From Neobacillus sp. CF12 (GTDB lineage: Bacteria > Bacillota > Bacilli > Bacillales > Cytobacillaceae): a stretch of 64,000 bases of DNA. The translations under genes were made by a program, and so were the position numbers. Below, one piece after another: positions 17,194-26,709 of the stretch. The stretch's first letter is position 1, and each line of letters starts with the position of its first letter. A model generated the notes under the pieces. That model saw only the letters and a program-made list of their open reading frames with translations, did not search any database and had not been told where the DNA came from. Where the stretch lies: the NCBI RefSeq assembly GCF_030348765.1, contig NZ_JAUCEU010000007.1, positions 2,288,501 through 2,352,500 of the forward strand, read 5' to 3'.

Positions 17194-17823
17194 TTAAATT
17201 GCTTTAGATAATTGAGATGACTTATGCTCTAGTAGGCGCAATTGGTATTTAAATAAGAACTCAGATGCCTCAAGTATTTTTTTTGCCTCAAATGCATTTT
17301 TTCCCCAAACTGTTATTCCGTGATTACGGATTAACACCGCACCAGAATCTTCTTTAACATACTCTGAAAATTCGCTCGCAAGCGTAGGTATATGAGCATG
17401 GTTTTTAATAATAGGGATTGTCAGAACTGCGTCCTCTTCCCACTTATCAAATGCCTTTATTAGCTCTTGGCCTTTAAAAGTTACCGCGCCTTGATCCCCA
17501 TATAACTCCGATATCACGTTGTTATCAATTGTATGAACGTGAAGGCTGCAGCCTGCTTTTGTTTTTCGATATATTTCGACGTGAAGCAGCGTTTCCGCTG
17601 AAGGTCTCAAATGATTTTCTTCAACTGCTTTCCCAAATTCATCGACTAGAAGAAAGTCCTCTTCTGTTCGTTTACGCTTATCCTTACCACTCGCAGTCAC
17701 CAAAAATTGAAGAGGTGTATCACTAACCTTAATAGCAAGGTTGCCGCTAGTTCCCATGAACCAATCCCGCTCAGCTAATTCATCCTTTATATCTGCTAAC
17801 TCCAGCCATTTTTCCTTTAACAT
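17194..17823 (-). CDS. mtnB: Methylthioribulose-1-phosphate dehydratase
   Basis: Class II aldolase-like zinc enzyme that dehydrates 5-methylthioribulose-1-phosphate. The 209-residue protein has [10 protein letters not shown] (two zinc histidines) and a later RNHGITVWG histidine, with the substrate loop at [10 protein letters not shown]. It overlaps the end of mtnX by seven bases, so translation is coupled. Confidence 0.94.
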   Translation of the reverse strand: MLKEKWLELADIKDELAERDWFMGTSGNLAIKVSDTPLQFLVTASGKDKRKRTEEDFLLVDEFGKAVEENHLRPSAETLLHVEIYRKTKAGCSLHVHTIDNNVISELYGDQGAVTFKGQELIKAFDKWEEDAVLTIPIIKNHAHIPTLASEFSEYVKEDSGAVLIRNHGITVWGKNAFEAKKILEASEFLFKYQLRLLEHKSSQLSKAI

Positions 17824-18488
17824 GATGTTCTTTTCACCTCTATCCGATTTTTGATTGCTTCAATACATTCATAAAAGGTAGTAAACCCCTTGTAATTTAA
17901 ACCCCATTCAGAACATTTTTCCTCAAGTAAATCTCTAGCCAACACAAAATCTGCTTGTTTCGCTGCTTCAAGATCTGTAACCGAGTCACCAATTACGATT
18001 GTAAAGATGTCATTATCTTGGTTTATTGTACGGATAATACTTGGTTTACAACATCCGCATTCATTCTGACATAAAGAGTCACATGTATAGGGCCAAAGTA
18101 TTTTTATGTTTTCTCCTGAAAAATCACTGTGATTACAATAAATCCCTTCAAACGGACCATATTTTTCAAGAATTGGATAAACAAAGAAATCAATTCCGCC
18201 GCTTACTATATAAAGAGGGATATTTTCTTGTCTGGCAAATTCAACAAATTCTGAAAACCCTTCTCGTATTTTGGCATTTTCAATTGCAAACTTTGTAATT
18301 TCATCTCTTTTTTCACTTGGCAATCCGGAGAATAATTTCCCTACGCCCTCACTTATTGAAATTTCTCGAGATAATATCTGGTCTTTAATCTTTTCCCAAT
18401 TTGGAGGAGAAAATCTCTTCATGATTGCAATGATGTTATCACTTTCAGTTATTGTTCCATCAAAATCACAGTAGATAACAGGCTTCAT
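17817..18488 (-). CDS. mtnX: 2-hydroxy-3-keto-5-methylthiopentenyl-1-phosphate phosphatase
   Basis: A HAD-superfamily phosphatase (223 aa) that makes the acireductone substrate for MtnD. The nucleophile motif is [13 protein letters not shown] near the N-terminus; IVSGGIDFF and [12 protein letters not shown] are motifs II and IV. A Cys-rich loop ([12 protein letters not shown]) in the cap domain is notable and seems typical of Bacillus MtnX. Start directly abuts the mtnW stop. Confidence 0.94.
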   Translation of the reverse strand: MKPVIYCDFDGTITESDNIIAIMKRFSPPNWEKIKDQILSREISISEGVGKLFSGLPSEKRDEITKFAIENAKIREGFSEFVEFARQENIPLYIVSGGIDFFVYPILEKYGPFEGIYCNHSDFSGENIKILWPYTCDSLCQNECGCCKPSIIRTINQDNDIFTIVIGDSVTDLEAAKQADFVLARDLLEEKCSEWGLNYKGFTTFYECIEAIKNRIEVKRTSC

Positions 18489-19700
18489 TTAAACTGACAC
18501 CTCTGGATTTCCCCATAGCTGTAATGCAGTTTTTAATTCAGGATACATCTGGGCACCTTCTGCTAATGTCTTACCATTAAGATTCACTTCAATCGCTTGT
18601 CGGAAGGCAAGGCCGCCGCCGCGAGCACCATTAGGATGACCATGGACACCACCGCCAGCATTGATGACAGATTCTATACCAAAATCATTCATCAATAGTG
18701 GCACCAACCCAGGATGGATTCCTGCAGATGGAACTGGAAACGAAGTTTTAATAGTGTCTGTTTTTGTTAATTCTTCTGCAATCGAAATCGCTGAGGATTT
18801 CTCCAATGCCACTGTTCCATATGGTGATGGAAATAATGACAAATCAGCACCCGCAAGTCGAAGCAGCTTCCCAAGTAATAAGGAATGAGATAGACCATAA
18901 TGAGATGAGGATGTTAACGCACCACTTACAGCAGGATGAGCCATTAATGGTAAACCTATTTGATCATCCTCTCGTAACTCTTGTAGTACATCCAACCCGT
19001 AGGCAAAAACATTAAATAGTAGCAAATCAGCACCAAGCTCTTTTGCTTTCCTTGCTTTGTCTTTTAACTGGGACGTACGACCGGTTAGGTTAACAGCATA
19101 TAAAGTGCGATGTCCTGTTTGTTCATATACTTCTTGTAACACTTTTTTGCCTTCTGTTATTCTTTTTTCAAATGGAGTTAGTTCATTTTCAAAGAGAATC
19201 TCGTCATCCTTAACAAAATCCACCCCACCTAGAGCTTGTTGCTTTAGCTGTTCTGTTAGGAAAGTTAAATCCTTCCCAAGAACACCTTTAAAGATGCTCA
19301 TTAATAATGGACGGTTAAAAACTCCTAGCTTTTCTCTTAGTCCGTCAATCCCAAATCGTGGACCAGGGAAATTACTTTTCAATTGTTCGTCAAACTGTAA
19401 ATCAATTAACTTTATTCTTCCGTCTAATGAAAGTTTTCCAAAGACAGTAGTTAAGATTGCTGGCATATCATTTGAAAAATTAATGGTTGGATAAGCAATT
19501 GTGATAATCGATTGCTCCTCATTTAATGCTTCAGTCGAAATGACTCTTCCTTTGTGCTTTCGTAATTGACTCTGTTCTAACTCAGGTAAATTCGTCCATG
19601 AACCGACAGTCAATCCTAAAGCAATATCCTCAGCTTTTTTTGCAAGATTTTTTTCACCATGGACTAGATATGATGCTATTAATTCAGACAATTTTATCAT
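18489..19700 (-). CDS. mtnW: 2,3-diketo-5-methylthiopentyl-1-phosphate enolase (RuBisCO-like protein)
   Basis: A 403-residue RuBisCO-like enolase of the methionine salvage pathway. The active-site region [20 protein letters not shown] corresponds to the metal-binding loop of RuBisCO (KDDE), and [14 protein letters not shown] is the phosphate-binding loop. It is the first gene of mtnW-X-B-D and is preceded by a SAM-I riboswitch with a terminator. The upstream isomerase and kinase (mtnA, mtnK) are not in the window. Confidence 0.95.
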   Translation of the reverse strand: MIKLSELIASYLVHGEKNLAKKAEDIALGLTVGSWTNLPELEQSQLRKHKGRVISTEALNEEQSIITIAYPTINFSNDMPAILTTVFGKLSLDGRIKLIDLQFDEQLKSNFPGPRFGIDGLREKLGVFNRPLLMSIFKGVLGKDLTFLTEQLKQQALGGVDFVKDDEILFENELTPFEKRITEGKKVLQEVYEQTGHRTLYAVNLTGRTSQLKDKARKAKELGADLLLFNVFAYGLDVLQELREDDQIGLPLMAHPAVSGALTSSSHYGLSHSLLLGKLLRLAGADLSLFPSPYGTVALEKSSAISIAEELTKTDTIKTSFPVPSAGIHPGLVPLLMNDFGIESVINAGGGVHGHPNGARGGGLAFRQAIEVNLNGKTLAEGAQMYPELKTALQLWGNPEVSV

Positions 19701-19720
19701 CCTTTCTCAAAAAACATAAA

Positions 19721-19747
19721 AACCTCTTCTAATAAAGAAGAGGTTAG
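19721..19747 (-). terminator. Riboswitch-controlled intrinsic terminator of mtnW
   Basis: A 10-bp stem AACCTCTTCT / AGAAGAGGTT is followed by TTTTTATG on the minus strand. Its 5' arm extended by CTAA can instead pair with GAAGATGTTAG at the 3' edge of the aptamer, forming the antiterminator (10 of 11 pairs). Confidence 0.9.
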
Positions 19748-19756
19748 CATCGCAAA

Positions 19757-19882
19757 CTAACATCTTCTCATCTTTTCAGCATTTTGCTGCAAGATTTAGC
19801 ACCGTGCCTAACATTGTGTTGTGTTAAGTCGGTTGCCGGGCTTCATTGGGCTTTTCCCTCCGCCTGCTCTTGATAAGAAAAC
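19757..19882 (-). ncRNA. SAM-I (S-box) riboswitch upstream of mtnW
   Basis: The minus strand shows the S-box pattern in order: CTTATCAAGAG, GGCGGAGGGA, GCCC-loop, TGAAGCCCGGCAACC, GGTGCTAAATC and a closing GATGAGA that pairs with the opening TCTTATC. When SAM is abundant the aptamer sequesters its own 3' strand and the downstream terminator forms, shutting off mtnW-X-B-D. With little SAM the antiterminator forms. Confidence 0.95.
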
Positions 19883-19926
19883 GATCGTAGTATTTACTTT
19901 TATGATGTTGATAAACTATATTTTGC

Positions 19927-19955
19927 ATTATCCCAAGAATTATATTTTTTGTCAA
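19927..19955 (-). promoter_or_regulatory. SigA promoter of the mtnW riboswitch transcript
   Basis: TTGACA and GATAAT are separated by 17 bases on the minus strand, directly after the mtnE stop and about 50 bases before the S-box aptamer. Confidence 0.85.
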
Positions 19956-19956
19956 T

Positions 19957-21135
19957 TTATTTTTTAAAAATTTCTAACATACTAATTCTTCTAACTGCTT
20001 CTTCCAGACGTTCCTCACTTGTAAGCAAACCAACCCGTACATAGCCTTCTCCTAGTTCACCAAATGCAATCCCAGGTGCCACAACAATATGTGCTTGTTC
20101 TAGGAGAATATCAGCAAATTCAGTTGAGCTTAGGCCTTCAGGGACCTTTAGCCAGGCAAAAAATGAGCCCTTTGGTGCTGTCACATTCCAGCCAAGCGAA
20201 CGAAGTCCATCTATTAAAACATTTCTTCTTCGCTCATAAAGACCGACTAATTCTCGAACGCAATCTTGTGGACCTGTTAATGCTTCGGCTGCCGCCTCCT
20301 GAATGCCGCCAAATATACTGCAATATAGGTGGTCTTGCAGGAGCTCGATCGCTGAAATAACACTACTATTACCTACTGCAAAGCCAACACGCCATCCTGC
20401 CATATTGTATGTTTTTGATAGAGTATATATTTCAATACCAATGTCCTTTGCCCCCTCCGACTGCAGGAAACTTAACGGCTTGTCTCCATCAAAACCAATT
20501 GCGCCATAAGCAAAATCGTGAACCACACAAATATCATGTTGATTGGCAAATTGGACAGTTTCTTCAAAAAATTCTTTAGTTGCAGTAGCCCCTGTTGGAT
20601 TGTTAGGATAATTAAGGAACATTAATTTTGCCCTTTCAATAACATCAGAAGGAATTTCGTTCAAGTTTGGTAAAAAATTATTTTTTTCAAGCAATGGCAT
20701 TGTTACCATTTCCGCTTTTGCCAGCGCTACCCCAGATAGGTAATCAGGATATCCAGGATCTGGTACAAGCATAGTATCACCTGGATTTAATAAGCATTGT
20801 GGGATTTCTACCAAACCCGCTTTACCACCAAATAAAATTGCGACTTCTTTATCTGGATTGATTTGGACATTGTATTCTCTTTGATAAAAGTCTGCTGCTG
20901 CCTGCTTTAAATAACGATAACCCTGAAAGGGTGAATACTTATGGTTTATTGGATTCGCTGCAGCCGCCTGCATCTTTTGTACAATATGCTGTGGGGTTGC
21001 TTGATCAGGATTCCCCTGACCTAAATTAATAACATCATAGCCTTTTTCAATGTATTCCCCAGCTTTTTTTACTAAAGAAGCAAAAAACTGCTTTGGGAGG
21101 TTATTTAATAGTTCGGATGTTGGAAAATGTTTCAT
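19957..21135 (-). CDS. mtnE: Aminotransferase of methionine salvage
   Basis: A PLP enzyme (392 aa, class I/II fold) expected to transaminate 2-keto-4-methylthiobutyrate to methionine. The PLP lysine is in YTLSKTYNMAGWRVGF, the Asn-Pro segment is LNYPNNPTGA and the C-terminal arginine is in EGYVRVGLL. The Bacillus MtnE order next to mtnU and mtnW supports the name over a generic LL-DAP or aspartate aminotransferase. It has GGTGAAGAG before the start and no S-box of its own. Confidence 0.88.
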   Translation of the reverse strand: MKHFPTSELLNNLPKQFFASLVKKAGEYIEKGYDVINLGQGNPDQATPQHIVQKMQAAAANPINHKYSPFQGYRYLKQAAADFYQREYNVQINPDKEVAILFGGKAGLVEIPQCLLNPGDTMLVPDPGYPDYLSGVALAKAEMVTMPLLEKNNFLPNLNEIPSDVIERAKLMFLNYPNNPTGATATKEFFEETVQFANQHDICVVHDFAYGAIGFDGDKPLSFLQSEGAKDIGIEIYTLSKTYNMAGWRVGFAVGNSSVISAIELLQDHLYCSIFGGIQEAAAEALTGPQDCVRELVGLYERRRNVLIDGLRSLGWNVTAPKGSFFAWLKVPEGLSSTEFADILLEQAHIVVAPGIAFGELGEGYVRVGLLTSEERLEEAVRRISMLEIFKK

Positions 21136-21250
21136 CTCTTCACCTGCTCAATTTATTTCATTTTGTAGTTGAATTCTAGTCACAAATGATATAACTTTTA
21201 ATACATCTTGTAAAGAAAAAATTCCAAAATTTCAAATGAGGTGAAAATTG

Positions 21251-22033
21251 ATGAAATTTAAAATAGCTTGTTTGCAAATGGATATTGCCTTTGGAAATCC
21301 AAATAAAAACTTTCAAAAAGCAGAAAAACTAATTGCAGAAGCGATGAAGGCAAATCCTGATATCATTGTTTTGCCTGAGTTGTGGACAACAGGATATGAT
21401 TTGACACGCTTAGACACTATAGCAGATAAAAACACAGTCACAACCATTGAATTTTTCAAAATGGCAGCTAAGAAATATCAGGTACACTTTGTGGGAGGAT
21501 CGGTTGCGAATCAGGTTGATAATAGTGTGAGGAATACTCTCCTTATCATCGATAAAAATGGCCAACTCGTTCATTCATATAGCAAACTTCATCTATTCAA
21601 ATTAATGGATGAACACCTATATCTCGAAGCAGGCGTTGAGAAAGGTTTATTTGAGTTAGAGAATCGCACATTCGGAGCTGTAATCTGTTATGATATTCGT
21701 TTTCCTGAATGGATTCGTGCACATACTGCTAATGGAGCAGAAGCCCTTTTCGTTGTTGCCGAGTGGCCTGCTGCACGGCTATCACACTGGAGAGCACTTC
21801 TGATTGCTAGAGCGATAGAAAATCAATGTTTTGTGATTGCTTGCAACCGTTCCGGCCATGATCCAAATAATGAATTTGCCGGCCACTCCATGATAATTGA
21901 TCCATGGGGAGAAGTAATTGCTGAGGCTGGAGATAAAGAGGAAATAATGTCGGCAGTAATTGAGTTAGATCGCGTGAAAGATATTCGTAAGCAAATTCCA
22001 ATCTTTGAAGATAGAAGACCAGATTTATATTAA
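21251..22033 (+). CDS. mtnU: Carbon-nitrogen hydrolase, omega-amidase-like
   Basis: A nitrilase-superfamily amidase of 260 residues. The Glu-Lys-Cys triad is seen in VLPELWTTGYD, SKLHLF and GAVICYDIRFPE. In B. subtilis MtnU lies in the methionine-salvage cluster. It probably hydrolyses 2-ketoglutaramate produced when a glutamine-type transaminase (MtnE) recycles methionine; that role is inferred from the family. ATG chosen seven bases after GAGGTG; divergent from mtnE. Confidence 0.88.
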   Translation: MKFKIACLQMDIAFGNPNKNFQKAEKLIAEAMKANPDIIVLPELWTTGYDLTRLDTIADKNTVTTIEFFKMAAKKYQVHFVGGSVANQVDNSVRNTLLIIDKNGQLVHSYSKLHLFKLMDEHLYLEAGVEKGLFELENRTFGAVICYDIRFPEWIRAHTANGAEALFVVAEWPAARLSHWRALLIARAIENQCFVIACNRSGHDPNNEFAGHSMIIDPWGEVIAEAGDKEEIMSAVIELDRVKDIRKQIPIFEDRRPDLY

Positions 22034-22035
22034 TC

Positions 22036-22072
22036 GAAAAAACCACTTCAATATTTAAGAAGTGGTTTTTTT
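22036..22072. terminator. Bidirectional terminator mtnU / kinE
   Basis: An 11-bp perfect stem AAAACCACTTC / GAAGTGGTTTT flanked by A and T runs between two convergent genes. Confidence 0.85.
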
Positions 22073-23228
22073 AAAGACTATTCATTAGGTTTAAAGGTAA
22101 AATCAGATGAAAAGTAGTTCCTACACCCTCTTCGCTTTCAACTTGAATACGCCCTTTATGTTCCTCAATAATTCGATAACTGACCATTAATCCTAGACCA
22201 GTACCTTTCTCTTTTGTGGTATAAAAGGGTTCTCCGAGCTTATTAATTTTTCCCTTTGGAATCCCCATGCCTTCATCTTGAATCGATACCTGTAAATACT
22301 GTTCATCAACAGCATTTATCGAAACTTTAATTATCCCACCGTCTGACATGACTTCAATCGCATTCTTTATTAGGTTAATAAAGACCTTTTTTAATTGGTT
22401 AGGTTCACAATATAGTAATGACAAATTGTCTTCGTAATGAGTCTCAAACTGAACATTGTAAAGCACCGCTTGGGCGCTCAACAAATCAATCGTTTCCCTC
22501 ATAATTTGACAAACATCTTTCTCCAGAAATCTAATTTCTTGAGGTTTTGCAAGGATTAGAAACTCATTAATTATAGAGTCAATTCTTGCTAACTCAGAGG
22601 TAATGACATCATAATACAAAGGATGCTCGGCTTTAATACATGGTTCAAGTAATTGAATAAACCCTTTCAGCGCTGTCATGGGATTTCTTATTTCGTGCGC
22701 AATCCCTGCCGCAAGTTCTCCAACAATGTTTAACCGATCCGACTTTCTTAATTGTTCCTGCATCTCAGCTTTTTCAGTTACATCAATAATAACAGTAAGA
22801 TTCAAACCATCAATAATTTCAAGCTTTGTGGAGTAATCAAAATGTTTAATACTCCCATCATGCCATTTAATGACCATTGACGAATGCTTTTTACCATTAG
22901 TGGTTACTTGTTTAATATGATTAATAATTTCCTGCTTTTTATCTTCGATCGAACTAAAAAAATCAAGTAAAGATCGACCTAACAGTTTTTCCTTTGGAAG
23001 GTCAAAGATTCTGACTGCAGAGCAATTGATATCCACAATATGATACTTTTCATTCCATAAAATCAGTCCGTCCATCGAATCTTCAAATATTCTTCGGAAT
23101 TTTTTTTCACTTTCCCACAATTCCTTTTCCATCAAAGTGAATTCATGTGAGGTTTCAACTTTTCCTTCTATACTTTCAATGTCACTTATAAATGATAATG
23201 CCTGATTCTGTTTCGCTGCTTGCCCCAC
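22071..23228 (-). CDS. kinE: PAS-domain sensor histidine kinase, KinE-like
   Basis: A soluble 385-residue histidine kinase: a PAS domain at about 40-150 (RRIFEDSMDGLILWNEKYHI), HisKA with GELAAGIAHEIRNPMTALKG, and an ATPase domain with LIKNAIEVM (N box), DEGMGIP (G1) and GTGLGLMVS (G2). No transmembrane segment. Position beside the mtn genes matches B. subtilis kinE, one of the phosphorelay kinases that feed Spo0A; B. subtilis KinE has a longer N-terminus. The start is GTG behind AGGTGGAG. No response regulator is adjacent, as expected for a phosphorelay kinase. Confidence 0.83.
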   Translation of the reverse strand: MGQAAKQNQALSFISDIESIEGKVETSHEFTLMEKELWESEKKFRRIFEDSMDGLILWNEKYHIVDINCSAVRIFDLPKEKLLGRSLLDFFSSIEDKKQEIINHIKQVTTNGKKHSSMVIKWHDGSIKHFDYSTKLEIIDGLNLTVIIDVTEKAEMQEQLRKSDRLNIVGELAAGIAHEIRNPMTALKGFIQLLEPCIKAEHPLYYDVITSELARIDSIINEFLILAKPQEIRFLEKDVCQIMRETIDLLSAQAVLYNVQFETHYEDNLSLLYCEPNQLKKVFINLIKNAIEVMSDGGIIKVSINAVDEQYLQVSIQDEGMGIPKGKINKLGEPFYTTKEKGTGLGLMVSYRIIEEHKGRIQVESEEGVGTTFHLILPLNLMNSL

Positions 23229-23353
23229 TTACTCCACCTGCCCCATGAAACCCAAAATAAGGTAATATTATCTATATCTATATTCTACATTATAATATAA
23301 AATCCTTTTTGCTTGACAAGAAAATAAGAATATTGTCGGTAGATTTTTTGGGA

Positions 23354-23396
23354 AAATAAAAAAGGTAAAGCGCAAAATTCCCCGCTTTACCTTTTT
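23354..23396 (-). terminator. Terminator of the ferredoxin oxidoreductase operon
   Basis: Minus-strand stem AAAGGTAAAGCG / CGCTTTACCTTT followed by TTTTTATTTT, just after the alpha-beta subunit stop. Confidence 0.85.
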
Positions 23397-23401
23397 TTCA
23401 T

Positions 23402-25696
23402 TTAAAGGAATGGATTTTCGTGCTTTGCTTTAAGGCGCTGCCATCTCTTTTCCACTTCTGCTTCAAATTCTTCTAAAATAGCTTTGTTTTCCTCTTTCAG
23501 AAGATGTTTTGTTTTACCCATATATTTAAGCCATTCAGAGATAGCTAAACGTTTATTTTTATCTTCCGGGTTATAAGTTATGGTAGTCACACCCTGTTCT
23601 ACCTCATAAAGTGGGAAGAAACATGAATTTACGGCTCTATCTAATATAGTTGCCCCATAGCGGTCTTCAGACTTCCAGTTAAGCGGGCAGGTAATCAAGA
23701 TTTTACCATAAACGGTTCCTACATTTTGAGCATACCATTGTGCTTTTGCACCTTTTTTAATTAAGTCTTGTGGGAAAGCTTCCGCGCCAGTAAATACATA
23801 AGGAATATTGGTTGCCGCCATAATTTGTGCCGTATCTTTATGATGGAATCCTTTTCCTTTTTGGGATTTTCCAACACCTGACGTACTTGTCATATGACCT
23901 AGCGGGGTTGAATATGACATCTGTGAACCTGTATTCATATATCCTTCATTATCATACTCGAGCATGATCAGTTTATGACCGCGGAGGGCAGTACCTATAG
24001 CAGAGCCCATTCCGATGTCCATACCACCATCCCCAGTAATCATAACAAACGTTGCATCATCAGAAACTTCAACCTCTCCACGGCGTTTTAATTCAAGGAA
24101 TGCTTCAAGTGTGCCCGATAAGGTAGCTGCACCATTTTGGAAAAGGTTATGAATCATTGTTTGTTTATGAGAACTGTGAGGATAGGAAGTGGTGGTTACA
24201 TAGGCACATCCAGTTTGAAATAATGTGACAATGTCACCTTCTATCCCTTTAAAGAACAGTTCTAGCCCAGCAAATATACCACAGCCTGGACATGCTCCAT
24301 GACCTGAGGCAATACGCTTTGGTTTTGTGGTAAGCGCACGGAGGGGTGGTATTTTCACCTTTAGTTTATTTGTTGCCTCATCCATTTTCACATCTATTAA
24401 TCCCGTTTTATACACACCACCATGTTGTGGTGTGATAACAGGCTTTAGAATTTTCTCGGGATTACCTGGTACATGTCCATAATAATCAAATGGCTTTTCA
24501 GCAAATCCTTTTTCCATTGCTTCCATTGTCATCTCGAAGAATTTTTCGGCATCACTTGGGTAGAAATCCTTACCCCCAAGACCAAATACACGACTTAGTA
24601 CAATTGTTTGATTATTTCGATCCTCTTGAAGGGCTGATTTCACTTCATGAGTTAAATTCGGACCATTTGCACCATATGAATCTGCTCGTTCACCAACTAA
24701 TAGTGCCTTCACATTTTTTAATGCTTCACGAATTTCCTTCGCTGGGAAAGGACGAATAATAGTTGGACTGATAACACCAGCCTTAATACCTTTAGCACGT
24801 AATTGATCCACAACATCTTTTGCTGATTCAGCAGCTGAGTTTAATAAAAATAAAGCAACCTCAGCATCTTCCACTCTATATAAATCCAATACTGAATATT
24901 CACGTCCAGAAATTTTGGCATATTCTGCTGCCACCTCTCTGTAAACCTCACCAGCTGCGTAAATGGCTTCAGATTGTTGAAAATGATTATTGATAAGGTC
25001 TTCACCATTCATATGGGCACCGATTGTTACTGGCTTCTTCGGATCCCTAGCAAAATGATAATCTGTTGGACACTCGCCAACAAATTGCTGTACGACTTTT
25101 CTATCTTTAAAATATTCTACTCGGCGCTTCTGATGGGAAGTAAAGAATCCATCATAGGCTACGATAACTGGCAAGCGTACTTTAGAATGTTCAGCGATTT
25201 TAAGTGCCATAATATTCATATCATAAACAGCCTGTGGTGTTCTGGCCGTTAAGATTACCCAGCCGGTATTTAATGCAAAGTAAAGATCAGAGTGGTCCCC
25301 TCTTATATCTAGAGGGCCGCTGACTGCACGTGTTACAAGGTTCATTACCATCGGAAAACGGGTTCCAGCTTGGACAGGAAGCTGTTCAATCATATATAAT
25401 AGTCCATTTGCACTTGTTGCATTGAATACCCTGGCACCAGTAGCTGCGGCGCCATAACAAATACCTGCCGAACCATGTTCACCATCCGCTGGGATTAACT
25501 TAATATCATGCTCGCCCCGTGCTTTCATTTGATCTAAAAATTGGGCTACTTCAGTAGAAGGTGTAATGGGAAAATACCCCATAATATGATAATTTATTTG
25601 TGCAGCTGCCATTGCAGCCATTTCATTTCCTGATTCAAAGGTTGAAAGCTGTTCAGCTATTCTCTGTTTGGTTATTTGGTCTTCTACCATTGCCAT
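23402..25696 (-). CDS. 2-oxoacid:ferredoxin oxidoreductase, fused alpha-beta subunits
   Basis: Oxidative decarboxylation of a 2-oxoacid (pyruvate most likely) to acyl-CoA with reduction of ferredoxin. Of 764 residues, roughly the first 400 are the alpha (PorA) domain with YFPITPSTEVAQFLDQ and the ADGEHGSAG/SANGLLYM region. From about residue 465 comes the TPP-binding beta (PorB) domain with HGACPGCGIFAG, FQTGCAYV and GDGGMDIGMGS...N. The start overlaps the stop of the gamma-delta gene (TAATG) and has AGGAGGG upstream. Alpha-beta fusion in this order is uncommon. Pyruvate versus another 2-oxoacid is not decided by sequence. Confidence 0.88.
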   Translation of the reverse strand: MAMVEDQITKQRIAEQLSTFESGNEMAAMAAAQINYHIMGYFPITPSTEVAQFLDQMKARGEHDIKLIPADGEHGSAGICYGAAATGARVFNATSANGLLYMIEQLPVQAGTRFPMVMNLVTRAVSGPLDIRGDHSDLYFALNTGWVILTARTPQAVYDMNIMALKIAEHSKVRLPVIVAYDGFFTSHQKRRVEYFKDRKVVQQFVGECPTDYHFARDPKKPVTIGAHMNGEDLINNHFQQSEAIYAAGEVYREVAAEYAKISGREYSVLDLYRVEDAEVALFLLNSAAESAKDVVDQLRAKGIKAGVISPTIIRPFPAKEIREALKNVKALLVGERADSYGANGPNLTHEVKSALQEDRNNQTIVLSRVFGLGGKDFYPSDAEKFFEMTMEAMEKGFAEKPFDYYGHVPGNPEKILKPVITPQHGGVYKTGLIDVKMDEATNKLKVKIPPLRALTTKPKRIASGHGACPGCGIFAGLELFFKGIEGDIVTLFQTGCAYVTTTSYPHSSHKQTMIHNLFQNGAATLSGTLEAFLELKRRGEVEVSDDATFVMITGDGGMDIGMGSAIGTALRGHKLIMLEYDNEGYMNTGSQMSYSTPLGHMTSTSGVGKSQKGKGFHHKDTAQIMAATNIPYVFTGAEAFPQDLIKKGAKAQWYAQNVGTVYGKILITCPLNWKSEDRYGATILDRAVNSCFFPLYEVEQGVTTITYNPEDKNKRLAISEWLKYMGKTKHLLKEENKAILEEFEAEVEKRWQRLKAKHENPFL

Positions 25697-26709
25697 TATG
25701 AAATCCCTCCTGCTAGATATGGAAAGTTCTGTTTCACACGATTAGCGTCAGCATAGCCAATCATTTCACGAAGATCACCTAGCGCATCTGTTGGACAAGC
25801 TTCTACGCATTTTAAACAGCCTTTACAATATTGATAATCTATCCCTTTTAAGAACATTTGCTTTCTGCCCTTTTTATCCTCTCCTACTTCCCAAACAAAG
25901 CAGTAATCTGGACAGACATTATCACACGCAGCACAGTGGATACATTTATCCTTTTGATACTCAGGAAGGAATCCTTGTCTAGAACCACTTAAATCTTTAA
26001 CTATACTATTGGCTTGTGCAGTCATGATCCCGCCAATTTCTTGTGTCATATATCCTAATTGTGGCAGCGGACGAGTAAAACTTTTGCCCTCAGCTACCTC
26101 GGGTACTTCATAGGTTTTAAATTGAACTTCATGAAATCCGCGATCGAACGTGCGAATATTAGGTTCAACTAAATGCGGGTATTTTTTCTCAAATGTCTTG
26201 CGAATGACATTCCTCATAGATTCGGGGTCTAAGAAGTCACAAATACGATATAAGGCACCAAGCATCGCAGTGTTTACTTTTGTTCTTTCCTCAACGGCAA
26301 TCGTCAAAGCATCCACAATCGCAAGTGTTCCATATTCTAACTTCAGATCTTTTCTAACCTCATCAAACTCTCTGGCAGTATTTACAAGTGCGATCCCATC
26401 AGCATTCAATCCGCTGACTACATTAACCGTTTTATAAAGTGCTTCATGAAAAATTGCAACAATATGTGGTTGTTCAATTGGGCTGTGATCTCTAATTTCA
26501 ACATTTGGTTCACAATAACGGATAAAACTTTTAACAGGTGACCCTTTCTTTTCAGAGCCATATGATGAGAAGTTAGATCCATTCAAACCAAGACCTAGTA
26601 CCCCAGCTTCTGCTAGCATTTTTCCAGCTAAGTTTGCCCCAAGACCCCCTATTGATTCAAGGCGTATCTCAAAGAAACCAAGTTCATTTTTCTTTGGTAA
26701 TATAGACAT
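25696..26709 (-). CDS. 2-oxoacid:ferredoxin oxidoreductase, fused gamma-delta subunits
   Basis: The N-terminal ~200 residues are the gamma domain (FFEIRLESIGGLGANLAGKM). The C-terminal part is a delta ferredoxin domain with two 4Fe-4S motifs, CIHCAACDNVCPDYC and CKGCLKCVEACP. It channels electrons from the TPP site of the partner subunit to ferredoxin. The internal ATG after GGGGAGGACATT is chosen; the longer frame adds an unconvincing Cys-rich leader. Together with the next gene it forms a two-polypeptide enzyme carrying all four modules. Confidence 0.88.
   Translation of the reverse strand: MSILPKKNELGFFEIRLESIGGLGANLAGKMLAEAGVLGLGLNGSNFSSYGSEKKGSPVKSFIRYCEPNVEIRDHSPIEQPHIVAIFHEALYKTVNVVSGLNADGIALVNTAREFDEVRKDLKLEYGTLAIVDALTIAVEERTKVNTAMLGALYRICDFLDPESMRNVIRKTFEKKYPHLVEPNIRTFDRGFHEVQFKTYEVPEVAEGKSFTRPLPQLGYMTQEIGGIMTAQANSIVKDLSGSRQGFLPEYQKDKCIHCAACDNVCPDYCFVWEVGEDKKGRKQMFLKGIDYQYCKGCLKCVEACPTDALGDLREMIGYADANRVKQNFPYLAGGIS

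Noticed and set aside
23402..25696. Calling the alpha-beta protein pyruvate-specific (por)
   Set aside because: Alpha and beta signatures fit several 2-oxoacid:ferredoxin oxidoreductases; the substrate cannot be fixed from the sequence, so no gene symbol was given.
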